64,000 nt of DNA, taken from contig CM051027.1 in NCBI GenBank assembly GCA_027627225.1, forward strand, positions 90,704,151 to 90,768,150, read 5' to 3'. This DNA is from Congeria kusceri (taxonomy: Eukaryota > Mollusca > Bivalvia > Myida > Dreissenidae). Below, piece after piece: positions 14,301-39,120 of this stretch. Position numbers and translations under genes: made by a program. The stretch's first letter is position 1. Every line of letters starts with the position of its first letter. Below the pieces are notes generated by a model. The model searched no databases. It was not told where the DNA came from and saw only the letters and a program-made list of their open reading frames with translations.

Positions 14301-15370
14301 GCCTAGTACATTGCTGCGTCCTATGATGGAAAGTATTTGATATTCTGTGTATATTTCAATAAAAAGTACCCAAAGGTTTCAGAAAAATATTCAACGGGGG
14401 GGGGGGGATGATTTGGTATCTTAGGTTTACAATTATGTTTGGTTATAATATTAAAACAAACATTTTAACTGTTAATAAACAAGCAGTTTTCCGTTGTAAA
14501 ACGCATCACTTAAATATAAATTTTACAATATCGTTGTATCTCTGAATTCATTCCTGTGATTTTAATGTAACTACTATTGATACTGTGACAATATTTAAAG
14601 GACGAATTTAAATATTATATTCTACATTAACGAAATTTGGTGACTTAGTACTATACGTTACATAACAAAAAAAGGTGACTGACATCTGAGCAGTCGGGTT
14701 GTGTTGTCCGTTTTCTGACATTATAGTCTCGTCTTTGTTTGATTCCATGCATAGAAAAAAGACATTCAAAATACTAACAAGTTTTACACGTGTTTCTATG
14801 TACATTAGCTAGTATTGCTTTTTTCACTGTGTGGCAAAGGAACATTTTCCCTCGAGTTGTCCCATGAAATATCACGGTGGACATTACTCAGTCAGATAAG
14901 TGCGCCAATCAGCTTACTTTACTTGAAATAGTCCCTACGGCGATGTACGATTTATTATTTTAACAGATTAATTATGACTCCATCGAAACCATCATATAAT
15001 GCTATTTTTTTAAAGATTAATTACAAATGTTTGTCATTGACAAATCAAACGTTCAATCACCTGTATAAAGTTGTATGCTCGTAAATCCGAAAATATGTAT
15101 ACGTGTTTGAGGCCCTATAGTTCTTTTAGTCGTTTTATTAGCCGGTTGTACTTACTATTTCTAATTTATTTAATGAGGAAGTTTCAGATATTTGCATATA
15201 TAAGAGTATGTACATGTGTAAGCGAATAACTTAAATAATCAATGTGTCTCTAAAAACAAATAATAAATCTTTGTTAACAATACTGCGTTGTGTTGATCTA
15301 TTTATATCGAGACACATTCAATGCATAGTTACCCTGAGGCAAATGTTTTAATAATAATCCGGAAACGGTT
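11321..15370. other. No gene; scattered low-complexity sequence
   Basis: No coding exon is supported. Two imperfect copies of 'cttctcggaccccagattttt' lie about 53 bases apart near 12,970-13,040. A run of G lies at about 14,396-14,407. A block near 14,830-14,880 resembles blocks at about 3,290 and 8,265. Nothing else was recognised. Confidence 0.45.
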
Positions 15371-15374
15371 TGTT

Positions 15375-15850
15375 GTGGTTTTAGAGCCCGTGGCAAAGAT
15401 ATGGATTCTGTGATGCCTAAATTTTATCAGTTCATATTCGCATGAAAAGAAATGCTAATTAAGAGAATCTACACAAAACTGCGACAAAGACAATCCCATA
15501 TAATTAAATAGTTTAAGTGAAGCACTATATGGTCCACAATCAAAGGAAAGTACTTGAATGAAACATTGAGTCTGCTCCACAATCAAAGGAAAGTACTTTA
15601 ATGAAACATTGAGTCTGCTCCACAATCAAAGGAAAGTACTTTAATGAAACATTGAGTCTGCTCCACAATCAAAGGAAAGTACTTTAATGAAACATTGAGT
15701 CTGCTCCCACGGGCTGTCCAATTGCAGTATACCTCTATTACACAACTGTAGTTGGAAGTTTTATAGACAATGTAGTTGGCAGTTTTATAGACAATAATGT
15801 GACGGGAATCCATCAATGAACACATACAATCACATTAATCAATGAATAAA
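15375..15850 (+). repeat. Dispersed repeat module with four 43-bp tandem units
   Basis: Four nearly identical 43-bp units start at 15,533, 15,576, 15,619 and 15,662. They sit inside the module related to 8,640-9,030 and 16,960-17,215, which shares 'gtggcaaagatatggattc', 'tccaattgcagtata' and 'gggaatccatcaatga'. The near identity of the units suggests recent slippage or unequal exchange. Confidence 0.75.
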
Positions 15851-15922
15851 TACCTTGGTATCAAAGAATCGCGTTATGTTATTGCTCTATGTCCAGCATA
15901 TTCGCCTTCAATAATAGTGTAG

Positions 15923-16727
15923 TAACAATTAATATTTTCCGGTTGACTGAATAGAATTATACGAAAAATTTCACTTTCGTCTGATGCGACCGATGCATAC
16001 GCTCATACCTTGGTGTCGAACATGCATGAACAATGTAAATTGTATACTGCGTTTAAGGTCTTTTTTTTATATCAAATACAGTATTTCGATAACAGAACAG
16101 AACAGAACATTTTATTTAAGACTTGTACAAGTACACCGTCTACAACACATATAAACATAATACATGAAATCAACATGACATAGCGTAGTGTTAGATAAAT
16201 ATATACAATTCATTCTTATCAATGCAGATTTGGAAAGTAGGATATCGGAGGATGAACCGTGTGTTAATTGGTAACGAAAGTTGGTGCATTTCTAACATTC
16301 ATGGCTTCCTTAATAAACTTACAAAGATTAATAACATCTGATTTATTTGTTGAATTTAAAAGCATTATTAACGAATGATATTATTCCTTTGCATTGAAAT
16401 CTTTTGCTACTATCGTGCAATTGACTCTCTACGTTTTTAACAAAATCAAACTGCTATATTCCAAACTTACAGTTTATTTACAACAACGGGTTTCCTATGT
16501 CAATGAACTCTTTAACTGTATTGAAGACAACAATAAAGTTCCTACCAAACATTTAAACATCTAATGAATTACTGATCAGAAGCAATATTGACATGCGTGC
16601 ACGTTGATTCGGCGAGACTTTCCCTGTAAGCAATAACACTATGTGAAAGAGATCCTGTGATATCCGGCCTTCACAATCTCATAACATTTGTGACTATCTA
16701 ACAGAGCTGCAACAATACTATGTATTC
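15923..16727 (+). repeat. Segmental duplication, copy A
   Basis: It matches copy B (17,698-19,157) at very high identity by eye. After position 16,004 it lacks the 361 bases that copy B has at 17,780-18,140. After about 16,636 it lacks the ~280-bp insertion that copy B has at about 18,777-19,055. The shared stretch includes the 'cagaacagaacagaac' run and the LINE-like remnant. Confidence 0.85.
16090..16600 (-). mobile_element. 3' end of a LINE-like retroposon (remnant)
   Basis: On the minus strand this reads towards a pentameric tail of repeated 'gttct', which forms the 'agaacagaac' run on the plus strand. An interrupted frame upstream of the tail contains LLNSTNKSDVINLCKFIKEA followed by NVRNAPTFVTN and a stop. 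That resembles the short C-terminal end of a non-LTR reverse-transcriptase ORF. Earlier stops show it is dead. A decayed gene end of another kind is the main alternative. Confidence 0.4.
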
Positions 16728-17697
16728 CAATATATATATATGCCTCTTTTTAATGTATTTATTTAAATGATCGGGTGTAAAGAAATCCACAGACTAATCG
16801 AAATACTATACTTAAGTTCCATGGTAAAGAAATTTCAGAAACAGTCAACAAAGTACGTCTCAAATATCTGTAGACCATAGTTTGTTGTGTTCATGTGTTG
16901 ATCTATTTGTATCGAAACAGACTAAAATCTTACCATCTATACATTCAACCAGTTCGTAAACACGCGGGCAAAGAAATACTTATAAACAGGATCCACACAA
17001 CTTATTGAAATGAGGAAAATACAAACATATATTAATATATATATTTCATGAAACACTAGGTTCCTCGATCAAAAAAAAGGAATGTTTTTTCATGAAACAT
17101 TGATGATGTGCGAACAGGCTATTTAAATGCCGTCCCTCTATAACACGAGTGTACTTGGTGGTCCTATAGATAATCATGTTTTAGAAATCCATCAACGAAC
17201 ACAAACAATAAAACGCTATGGTTAAGCATATGTAATATATAACTTGTTTCCAATTGTATATCTACATATAAATGTGTCTCTAATTGCTTGCGAGCATGTT
17301 TGGCAAGAGACAGATTTTGGATGTTTGTTCTATAGAAATCGCTTCTTCAAAAAAATGCCAAAACCTTTATCATTTATCATCGTCAAAATCGGAAGAGTCG
17401 GAAGGCTGGTTATGCATACATATTTCTGTGCGTTACTGTTAATAGCTGTTATGGGTACAGATCATCCGACATAAAGGCAACCAGTTAAAAGTAAAATATA
17501 GAAATTAAATAGATTTGAATTGATTTGTGTGAGTAAATCAAGTACCGTTAATACATATAAGAATGGTAACGGGTACTAATAAAACGGTATTCGAATGTTT
17601 CATGTTCAGATGGACGTTGGTGATTTTCTGAATAAAACGGACTGTTGTATATACCACACATTCAAAATAGAACTTATTTACACTAAGACATAATCTA

Positions 17698-19157
17698 TAA
17701 CAATTAATATTTTCCGGCTGACTGAATAGAATTATACGAGAAATTTCACTTTCGTCTGATGCGACCGATGCATACGCTCTAGCAGTAAACTGAGCTGTTT
17801 GATCTATGAGAACTGTGGACAGTCTGCTATTAATCTTCCTTTTTAAATATATTTGATATGTTGTCCGCCGTTCCAGGTCAGCCTTTTGATTGTCTGCTAT
17901 CAGGAAAAGCGACCGTATGTCCCTACAATAATGATCATTAGCACACACTCGCATTCTTATGAGATTCATTTGAATTTATTTCCGATTTAATTAATGATCC
18001 AAGAGCTATCTGACAAAGTACGTATTGATAGCATACAGTCGAGCATTCGGATAAGAAGTAATATGTGGATTGCAATAGTAAGTATAGAATAACTCTTACA
18101 CAACAGAACCGATATTTATTTCTCAAAGATGTGAACGAGAACCTTGGTGTCGAACATGCATGAACAATGTAAATTGTATACTGCATTTAAGGTCTTTTTT
18201 ATATTTAATACAGTATTTCGATAACAGAACAGAACAGAACATTTTATTTAAGACTTGTACAAGTACACCGTCTACAACACATATAAATATAATACACGAA
18301 ATCAACATGACATAGCGTAGTGTTAGATAAATATATACAATTCATTCTTATCAATGCAGATTTCGAAAGTAGGATATCGGAGGATGAACCGTGTGTTAAT
18401 TAGTAACGAAAGTTGGTGCATTTCTAACATTCATGGCTTCCTTAATAAACTTACAAAGATTAATAACATCTGATTTATTTTTTTAATTTAAAAGCATTAT
18501 TAACGAACGATATTATTCCTTTGCATTGAAATCTTTTGCGACTATCGTGCAATTGACGCTGTACGTTTTTAATAAAATCAAACTGCTATATTCCAAACGT
18601 ACAGTTTATTTACGACAATGGGTTTCCTATGTCAATGAACTCTTTAACTGTATTTAAGACAGCAATAAAGTTCCTACCAAACATTTAAACATGCAGATCT
18701 AATGAATTACTGATCAGAAGCAATATTGACATGCGTGCACGTTGATTCGGCGGGACTTTCCCTGTAAACAATAACAGTATGATGGAAACAGAAAGTAATG
18801 TTACCCAAGATCAGAAACCTTTACTTTGTGTTGCCTAAATCTGTGCTGTCACATCCCCACTTTTCTGCAAGCCTATCTCAAATTATTGCATCCCAATGGA
18901 GAGGAAGGCGTCATTCCGATATCGAAGTGATGTGATTTAAAAACATATGGACGTCCAGCCATCGAGATCTAAGTAAGTTTTAATACCTGCCATATAATGT
19001 GACAATATTCACAACCTTATCGTGCGTCACCAAGACAGACCTTAGTTAATGTCATATAACACTTTGTGAAAGAGATCCTGTGATATCCGGCCTTCACAAT
19101 CTCATAACATTTGTGACTATCTAACAGAGCTGCAACAATACTATGTATTCCAATATA
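17698..19157 (+). repeat. Segmental duplication, copy B
   Basis: This is the longer copy of the pair with 15,923-16,727. It contains 361 bases (17,780-18,140) missing from copy A. It also has an insertion at about 18,777-19,055 flanked by 'ataaca' on both sides. That insert includes 'cattccgatatcgaagt', also found near 5,530. The 17,698-18,030 part is in turn an old relative of 4,950-5,280. Confidence 0.85.
18210..18770 (-). mobile_element. 3' end of a LINE-like retroposon (remnant, second copy)
   Basis: This is the same remnant as at 16,090-16,600, carried in the second copy of the segmental duplication. It has the same 'agaacagaac' tail and the same decayed frame on the minus strand. It is not an independent insertion, because the flanking non-LINE sequence is duplicated too. 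Confidence 0.4.
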
Positions 19158-19509
19158 TTGAATTGCACTGCAACATGTGTACTAGTATTTCCTCATTCTT
19201 TGGCAAAGCAGTATTTTTTCATTGTTTTACACTATAACTGTGAATTGAAAAATCTTTTTTAGTATCCATTTTAAAAAGGCGTGAGGAATACGGTATCAGT
19301 GGAAATTAATGGTGTTGTTTTGCTATTTTTATTACAATATTGTGTTGTCATTTATTTATTTTGCATTCTCAAAAAATGGGTCTGCGGATCCGAAAAACTA
19401 AAAATCAACAAAGGTTCTTGGCTTAAAATTACCTTAAGATCAGCCTTCTACAGTGTTCCCAGAATGATACAGTTGTTTCGAAATCAGGAGGTGTAAAATG
19501 CCTATCTTA

Positions 19510-19662
19510 AAATAATAATGAGAAGAAGAAGAAGGGGGAGAAATGATAATGATACAAAAGAAGAAGAAGAAGATGATGATGAAAAAGAAGATGATGATGA
19601 TTATGATGATGATGAAAAACAAGAAGAAGAAGTAGAAGAAGAAGAAGAAGAAGAAGTAAAGT
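19510..19662 (+). repeat. GAA/GAT-rich microsatellite
   Basis: This is an imperfect array of 'gaa', 'gat' and 'aag' triplets. It produces a phenylalanine-rich open frame on the minus strand that is an artefact. No function is inferred. Confidence 0.9.
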
Positions 19663-20296
19663 ACTGCATAATCATGCATTAACCATGCTACATATACTGG
19701 TGACTAACGGTAACCAATAATATAGTTTAATAATTCAAAAATAAAAATTATGCTTTTAAGATGTAATTTCCTGTGAAAGTAGATGGTGTATTTTTATCTA
19801 ACAAAATATGTTCGTTGCTAAAGAAAAGTTCAATATTGCAAGATTTAATTATTTTTACAATTTTATTCATCTTTAAATTAATTATTTCTCTTTGTGGTTG
19901 TATCAGCGCACCCGCCGAATTACTTCCCTTGCATATAAATCTTCTGTTTGTTGCTAGGACGCTATGTTGCTGTTTTTATTGATTTTGGATTTGCAGTCAA
20001 GTTTGCATTCAAGTCAAAACACGTGGTATATCGGTTTTGTAAACACGAATACGAAAGTAGTGAGACTCGCAGGTACTCATCTTTTTGTTAATTTATTTTA
20101 CTATGAATTATTGCATTAACAACTCGTTTTTATTAAAATTTAAAGGATGGTATTCTCATGATTCTTTTTTAACATCTGTATCATTGTATGATCAAAAGTT
20201 CAATGTATCTCTGTCTTTCGTGATTTATTCGAGTTTATCTTGAAGGAGAATGTTCCAGAAGAATATACACATCCAGCATTTTCCGATTTATTCTTT

Positions 20297-21602
20297 ACTG
20301 GTGGGCGAGTATTTGTCGGACGAAATATGCATTTATTTTGGGACAGTTTTAATTCATGAACAAACTCAACAATGAAAATTCAGATGTTACATCCTGGTTT
20401 CATCACCCGTTTGCCTATGTAAACAAAATAAGTGTCACTGGTGCGCATGCGCAACAGTAGAGGCCAAGAATGGGGTACTTAAAACACGGTCTTTTTCATG
20501 TTGACAGTAGTATTTGCCGGACGTTTTTTTAAACTGTGAAATATACTGAGAAATGCTTTATAACTTTATTTAAGCTTTATAAGAAAACAAATAAATTATC
20601 AGATGCGTAATTTATATCAGAATAATACTGTAGCAGGGTGTGATATAAAAACCACTCGTGGATATAGTTATATACTTTATTATGTCAATGATTAATTTGT
20701 ATGATCCAAATGATGGCCTGAAACAATAACAATTATTATAATACAACATTTTACAATGATAATAATAGTAATTTCAATAATTCATTGTAATACTTATTAA
20801 TTAATTTATGACAAGTATTAAATATATCAACAATTCAATTCAATACAAAACAATTTATGTAATAAAATAATATATATACACTCACCAGTGACCAACCCCT
20901 ATAGTTTGAATATACAATAAGTTATTATTATTGGCTAATGGTAAATGCCATACAGAGACCTATATTGAACAAAGTCAAATAGTGAATGCACTAAGATAGA
21001 AAAATCTATTACACCTATTGATTATAAACATCTCACTATAACAGCATGGGGCAGACATTAGTAAAAAACAGTTCACCAATCAGTCACTCACACTGACACT
21101 TCTCACTCTCTAATTGGATTAGTGGTCAGTAAAATATCAATAGGATTAGTAGTGAATACCACTTTATCAATGATTTAATAATAACTAGAGAATATAAGTA
21201 AGGCTTTGAAACAAATACGGAAGCATGACGTTTTAAGGAGTTTACTAGACGTTACGTATCTGTGTAGCTACTACGCACGTCCTTAACATCATATCGGGTT
21301 AAATAATGTTCTGCAAAAGTTCGTCTGCTATAATAAGCAGATAGCCAAAACTATCACAAACACTGTCTGGGCCCCAAATTTCACATCCCCAGACGACAGT
21401 TGCATGCGTTTCAGACTATCAACTTAAACATTTGGGTTTTTACCAAAAAATAAACTCACTTTTTTCGAAGAAAAACGAAACATACTTGAAAATACAAGCG
21501 TTTACTTGTATTATGATGATAAAATACAAAAGCCGTTACGAAACGCGAATATTTAAAATTGTCCGGATAATACTACTGTCTGAAAAATACTCGCTAACCA
21601 GT
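20297..21602. mobile_element. 1.3-kb segment bounded by imperfect terminal inverted repeats
   Basis: The left end 'actggtgggcgagtattt' (20,297-20,314) is inverted as 'aaatactcgctaaccagt' (21,585-21,602), with 15 of 18 positions matching. A second pair lies inside it: 'gacagtagtatttgccggac' near 20,503 and 'gtccggataatactactgtc' at 21,561-21,580. The left arm carries ~180 extra bases between its two blocks. No transposase frame is visible. This may be a non-autonomous DNA element. Confidence 0.45.
20419..20453 (+). promoter_or_regulatory. Candidate promoter motifs: forkhead-like site and NRF1-like palindrome
   Basis: 'gtaaacaaa' (20,419-20,427) fits a forkhead-type core and 'tgcgcatgcgca' (20,442-20,453) is a perfect NRF1-type palindrome. 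They lie about 2 kb upstream of the first DNAAF1 coding exon. Cilia genes are commonly driven by FOXJ1 and RFX factors, so this could be the DNAAF1 promoter. That link is inference, since no 5' untranslated exon could be placed. Confidence 0.3.
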
Positions 21603-21609
21603 AGAAATT

Positions 21610-22466
21610 AAGGTTCTAAAGTTTTTATTAGTTTTAATATAAATTATTATCATGAATGAATTCTATTTTTCTCTGTATTCAGAAAAGTAAAACAAACAAA
21701 AAGATTAAATGTTTTCAGTCATATCGAAATCTAGAATGTATACTTTGACAAAATATATTTAGTGAAATTGTCAGCTTGGAATGCACCAACTTTGCCACAG
21801 TTTAGGTTTCTGTTCTATATGGCATTGATAGGAAGTATTCATAACTGAAGACAAGACAGCTATTCAGCTACACATTGATTTCCATGGATTAGTGACCAGC
21901 ATGATGGATGATTATTTAATTGACCCTGCAGAATGGCGACCGACTTAAAACAATAGGACAGACTCGATTTTCCAGTTTCAGAGAAGTGGCAGTCACTTGC
22001 CGAAATATTGGGGTGGCGGATGCTGCCCCAGCCATCCCATTGCCGTTACCTTTGTTTGGAATACAACTGGTGCTTTTTAAGTGCAATTTAGTACTGGGTG
22101 TCTGGTTGTTGTAGTTGTTGTTTTCCATTCTGTGTAATCTTGAACATAATTTGTCACACAACAAATTAGTAGAATAAACAAAAACTTGAATATTTTAAAT
22201 ACCAGAGGCATATTGTGATACTGTCAAGTCATATCCTGGCTATCTGTCCCATCAATGGAACCTGAAAATATTATATTCTTGACAAACTGGACATGCACAT
22301 TTTCTGTGTCATTTATGTTCATTACATTAGCATAGTTGCACTTAACTATGAAGAATTAGATGAATGATACTCGTGAAGAAATAAGTTTGTTCTTTAAATG
22401 TTGACATTCTTAAAGTCTGATTTTTAAGATTGCTGTACTTGATGAGTGTGTCTTTCTGTTTAAAGT
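21610..22466. other. No coding feature; upstream region of DNAAF1
   Basis: Two short opposite-strand open frames at 21,916-22,164 have no recognisable domain. A plausible splice acceptor ending at 22,467 ('tctttctgtttaaag') precedes the DNAAF1 start codon. This suggests that a 5' untranslated exon lies somewhere upstream. Confidence 0.4.
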
Positions 22467-22486
22467 TGAACACCAAATCCACCAAG

Positions 22487-35457
<12,971 letters not shown>

Positions 35458-36128
35458 ATGAGTTTTCAGTAACACCCAGAACATTAAGTGAGCCATCTTA
35501 CATGTTAAACACAAATTAAGTGAAATATGTGTATGGAGGATAACATTCTTGTTAGTGTATTGAGTTACACGCGAGTATTTAATGATACATTTTATAGGTT
35601 ATGTCGAACACAGATTAAGTGGAATATGCAAGATAAATCGTTTGGTTTTGTATTCATTTATACCGGAGCATTAAATAAACCATCAAATAAGTTATGTTAA
35701 ATAACTCCGTAAGACTGATAAAATGCTTGGAAATGCCAAAGCTTGTGAAGAGACATTTGCATCTTCATGTTAATTTCTAACTTGGCATATTTAATATGCA
35801 ATCCCATGATCATTGTAACAAATGATCATTCCATTTTGTTGTACAATCCATGTGTATATAGTGCCTGCATGGTATTTGGTTGACGCTATAGTATTTTTAG
35901 TTCTTAAATGTTTTGGTTTGGGATGCGGACGACTCTACATCCTGTTTGCAAACATTTGATATTTATTTATGAACTGTAATTGTTCAAGATTCACTTTATA
36001 AATGATGAAGAATTAGTTATATACTTTTATTTTGCATCTTATTTTGTTGATGCTGTAGAATTTTATTTTAGTTATGAAATGTTTTGGTTTGGTAAGCAGA
36101 CGCCTCTACATCCTGTTAACAAATGTTT
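35458..36128 (+). promoter_or_regulatory. DNAAF1 3' untranslated/flanking region with AATAAA at 35,674
   Basis: A canonical AATAAA lies at 35,674-35,679, about 217 bases after the stop codon, and could direct polyadenylation. Further downstream, a segment at 35,879-35,960 ('tgttttggtttgg' to 'ctctacatcctgtt') is repeated at 36,047-36,128. It may be a diverged tandem duplication of about 168 bases. Confidence 0.45.
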
Positions 36129-36730
36129 CTCATAGTCTTAGAAAAATGTTATTTATTGATTAAAACTTGGTGCCTAATTTGTGAAAATTTTCTGAGTAAT
36201 TAAAGAAACAAAATTCTCCTGTCTGTTTGTAATACTGCACATGCAAGTTATGCTTCACATATGGAAATACCCTTTTGAGAAAGACAAGTTTGCACAAGTA
36301 CCAGAATCTAGTTGAGATTCAAGAACTTACTATTTATTTCATGCTATGCGGTTCACGAGAGGAGAATACCAGTGAATGATAACCCAATCATTTCACTCTG
36401 GGTCGAGTGAAATGATAACATTTGATCGTTTCACTCTGGGTTATATGGAACTACTTACAGAGTGTCAAGTGTAAACAGCGGCAGTTTTAAACAACTGAAA
36501 ACGCGCAATAAAATTCAATAAATATACAATTTAACGACAACAATGCAGAAAGTATGGCACTATTTTTCAACCACAACAGTGAGCGAGAATTTTGGAATCA
36601 TTATGACATCATATTTATAATGTCAGAATATACAAACTTTTGACGCTTCAGCATATCTCGTGCATTTTGTTCGATTTATCGTCCAAAAGAATGAAATAAA
36701 AATATTTAATTGTAAGATAGTATTTTATTA

Positions 36731-37722
36731 TGCTCTCAGAAAATTTTCGGGGGAGCATATAGTCGCCGCTTTGTCCGTCCGTCCTTCCATCATACTTTCT
36801 TGTCCGGAGTATTTCTCAGCAACTACTGGCCGAAATTCAACGAAACTTCATGGGAAGCTTCATTACCAAGTGGAGGTGAGCATATTTGGACGTTCCGCTT
36901 CAGTGATTTTTCTCAGAGTTATGGGACTTCGAATATTTCTGAAATTGGTATATAGTGCACAATTCATTCTTGACTTTCTTGTCCGGAGTATTTCTCAGCA
37001 ACTACTGGCCAGAATTCAACGTAACTTCATGGGAAGCTTCATTATCAAGAGGTGTGCATATTACCAGGACGTTCCCCTTCAGTGATTTTTCTCAGAGTTA
37101 TGGGACTTTGAATATTTATTAAATTAGTGTCTAGTGTACAATTCTTGACTTTCTTGTCCAAGTATTTCTCAGCAACTACTGGCCGGAATTCAACGAAACT
37201 TCATGGGAAGCTTCTTTATCAAGGTGTGCATATTACCAAGATGTTCCGCTTTAATGATTTTTCTTAGAGTTATGGGACTTTGAAGATTTCTGAAATCAGA
37301 ATATAAAGCACAATCCTTGGCTTTCTTGTCCGCGCTATTTCTCAGCAACTACTAGCCGGAATTCAACGAAACTTCATGGGAAGCTTCATTACCAAGAGGT
37401 GTGCATAGTTCCGCTTCAATGATTTGTTTCAGAGTTATGGGACTTTGAAAATAAATTTCGGACATATAGTATATAGTGCACAATTCTTGTCTGGGCTATT
37501 TCTCAGCAACTACAGGCCAGATTTCAATGTAATTTAATGGGAAGCTTCAAGAGGAGGTGTGCATATTAGCAGGATGTTCCACTTCAATGATTTTTTCTTA
37601 AGAGTTATGGGACTTAGAAATATTTAGTTATTTAATATCTTTGCCATTCTCATTGCATTTATATTGCTTGACAAAGCGCATTGGGGAGCATCCATCAGTT
37701 TTACTGATATCCTTGTTTCATT
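36731..37722 (+). mobile_element. Non-autonomous element with five ~180-bp tandem units
   Basis: The left end is 'gggggagcatatagtcgccg' and the right end is 'gcgcattggggagcatccat' plus 'cagttttactgatatccttg'. Between them 'atttctcagcaactac' recurs near 36,811, 36,990, 37,165, 37,347 and 37,499, so units are about 153-180 bases. The right end is shared with the element ending near 55,125. No transposase is encoded. It lies in the gap between the convergent DNAAF1 and ATP6V1C genes. Confidence 0.7.
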
Positions 37723-38639
37723 TTTTTGGTAATAGAAAACTGATATTTTCACTCTTGGCTCTGCCACTCGTGAAAATATGTTTAATATGACCACTCATGA
37801 AATAAAATATGATCTTACACTGAAACCAACAAATATCCTGTATTTTGTTGTTGTTGTATTTTTAACGCATATCAGTCTGCAATCTGCATCAGTTTCTATT
37901 ACATGTAAATCAATATTGATAAGAGTACAAAGACAAGATTTGAACATTATTGTGTCGTACAAATTGGACAAATGACCAACTATGTTATGTATGTAATGTA
38001 GCACATTTGTTTATAAGGTAAAAACAGTACAAAAACATATATTTTCATGATTTCTATATTGTACATATTAAAAATGATAATCATGGATAACTGTACATTC
38101 AAATATTGCATTCTAAATAATTATGTCACAAAAAGCCTGGACATTCTGATGTTCACACCACCACAGAAAACATCTTGATTACAAAGTTAACAAGGATAAA
38201 CATTTCAAAAAAGTATGTATTAACAATAAGTCTAACAGTATCTAGACGGCGTGTAACTGTAGACTAAACCTAGGAAACATGGAATGCTGCAGTAATTATA
38301 GATTAGAAATAAGTTATGTGCCTTTAATAGGAGTCTTCCTAACCAAATGTATTATTCTACACTTCTAGAATTATTTCTCAAAATACAAGCGTAACACCTA
38401 CCATACCCTACTGTTTGACTAGAATGCACAATACCTACACTACAGTCAAAACTTTTATGGTATTGAAGAAATCAACAGAGAAGACAATAAGCATAGTTAA
38501 AATGCATCATATTGTCCAATTTTAATTCACTGCTGAAAAATAGCATATGTTTACGTCAAGACATGTAAAATATCACAAGGAAACTAAGGTAGACAAGAGA
38601 AAAATGCGGAAACTGCATTAAAGGCGGATTTTTTATTTG

Positions 38640-39120
38640 CCAATGAGGGTACATGTACTAGTCAATGTTGGTGAAGAAGAATGGAAGTTTCATGTCGATG
38701 ATCTAAAATGTATGCAGTAAAGTTTAAGAACTTAAGAAAATATGACAGGCGGCCATCTTGTGCAGTGAAGCGGAACAATTTTCACAAGTTTGGTAGAGGA
38801 CCATCCAAGGAACATTTCAGTAAAGTTTCATCAAGATTGATCAAGAACTTAAGAAAGTATGACAGCAATACAAAACTTTAACGCAAATTCTATTTCAAGC
38901 TCTAGTGGCCATTTGGTTCAATGAAGCGGAACCATTTGCACAATTTTGGTAGAGGACCATTCATGGAACATTTCTGTACAGTTTCATGAAGATTGACCAA
39001 GAACTTTTGAAAATATAACAGGAATACGAAACTTCAACGCAAAATGTTAACAACATCGCAACGCCCGCCCAACCGCCCGCCCGCTCAACCGACGGTTTTT
39101 GCTAATCTATAAGCCAAGAT
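38640..39120. repeat. Repeat element with internal ~165-bp direct repeats
   Basis: 'gaagcggaac..ttttcacaa', 'tttggtagaggaccat' and 'ggaacatttc' each occur twice about 165 bases apart. A GC-rich block of 'cgcccgcccaaccgcccgcc' follows near 39,063. This is the layout of the other non-autonomous tandem-core repeats in the window. It lies downstream of the ATP6V1C stop codon and could be part of its 3' flank. Confidence 0.45.

Noticed and set aside
19440..19679. Phe-rich 79-codon frame on the minus strand
   Set aside because: It is a translation of the GAA/GAT microsatellite.
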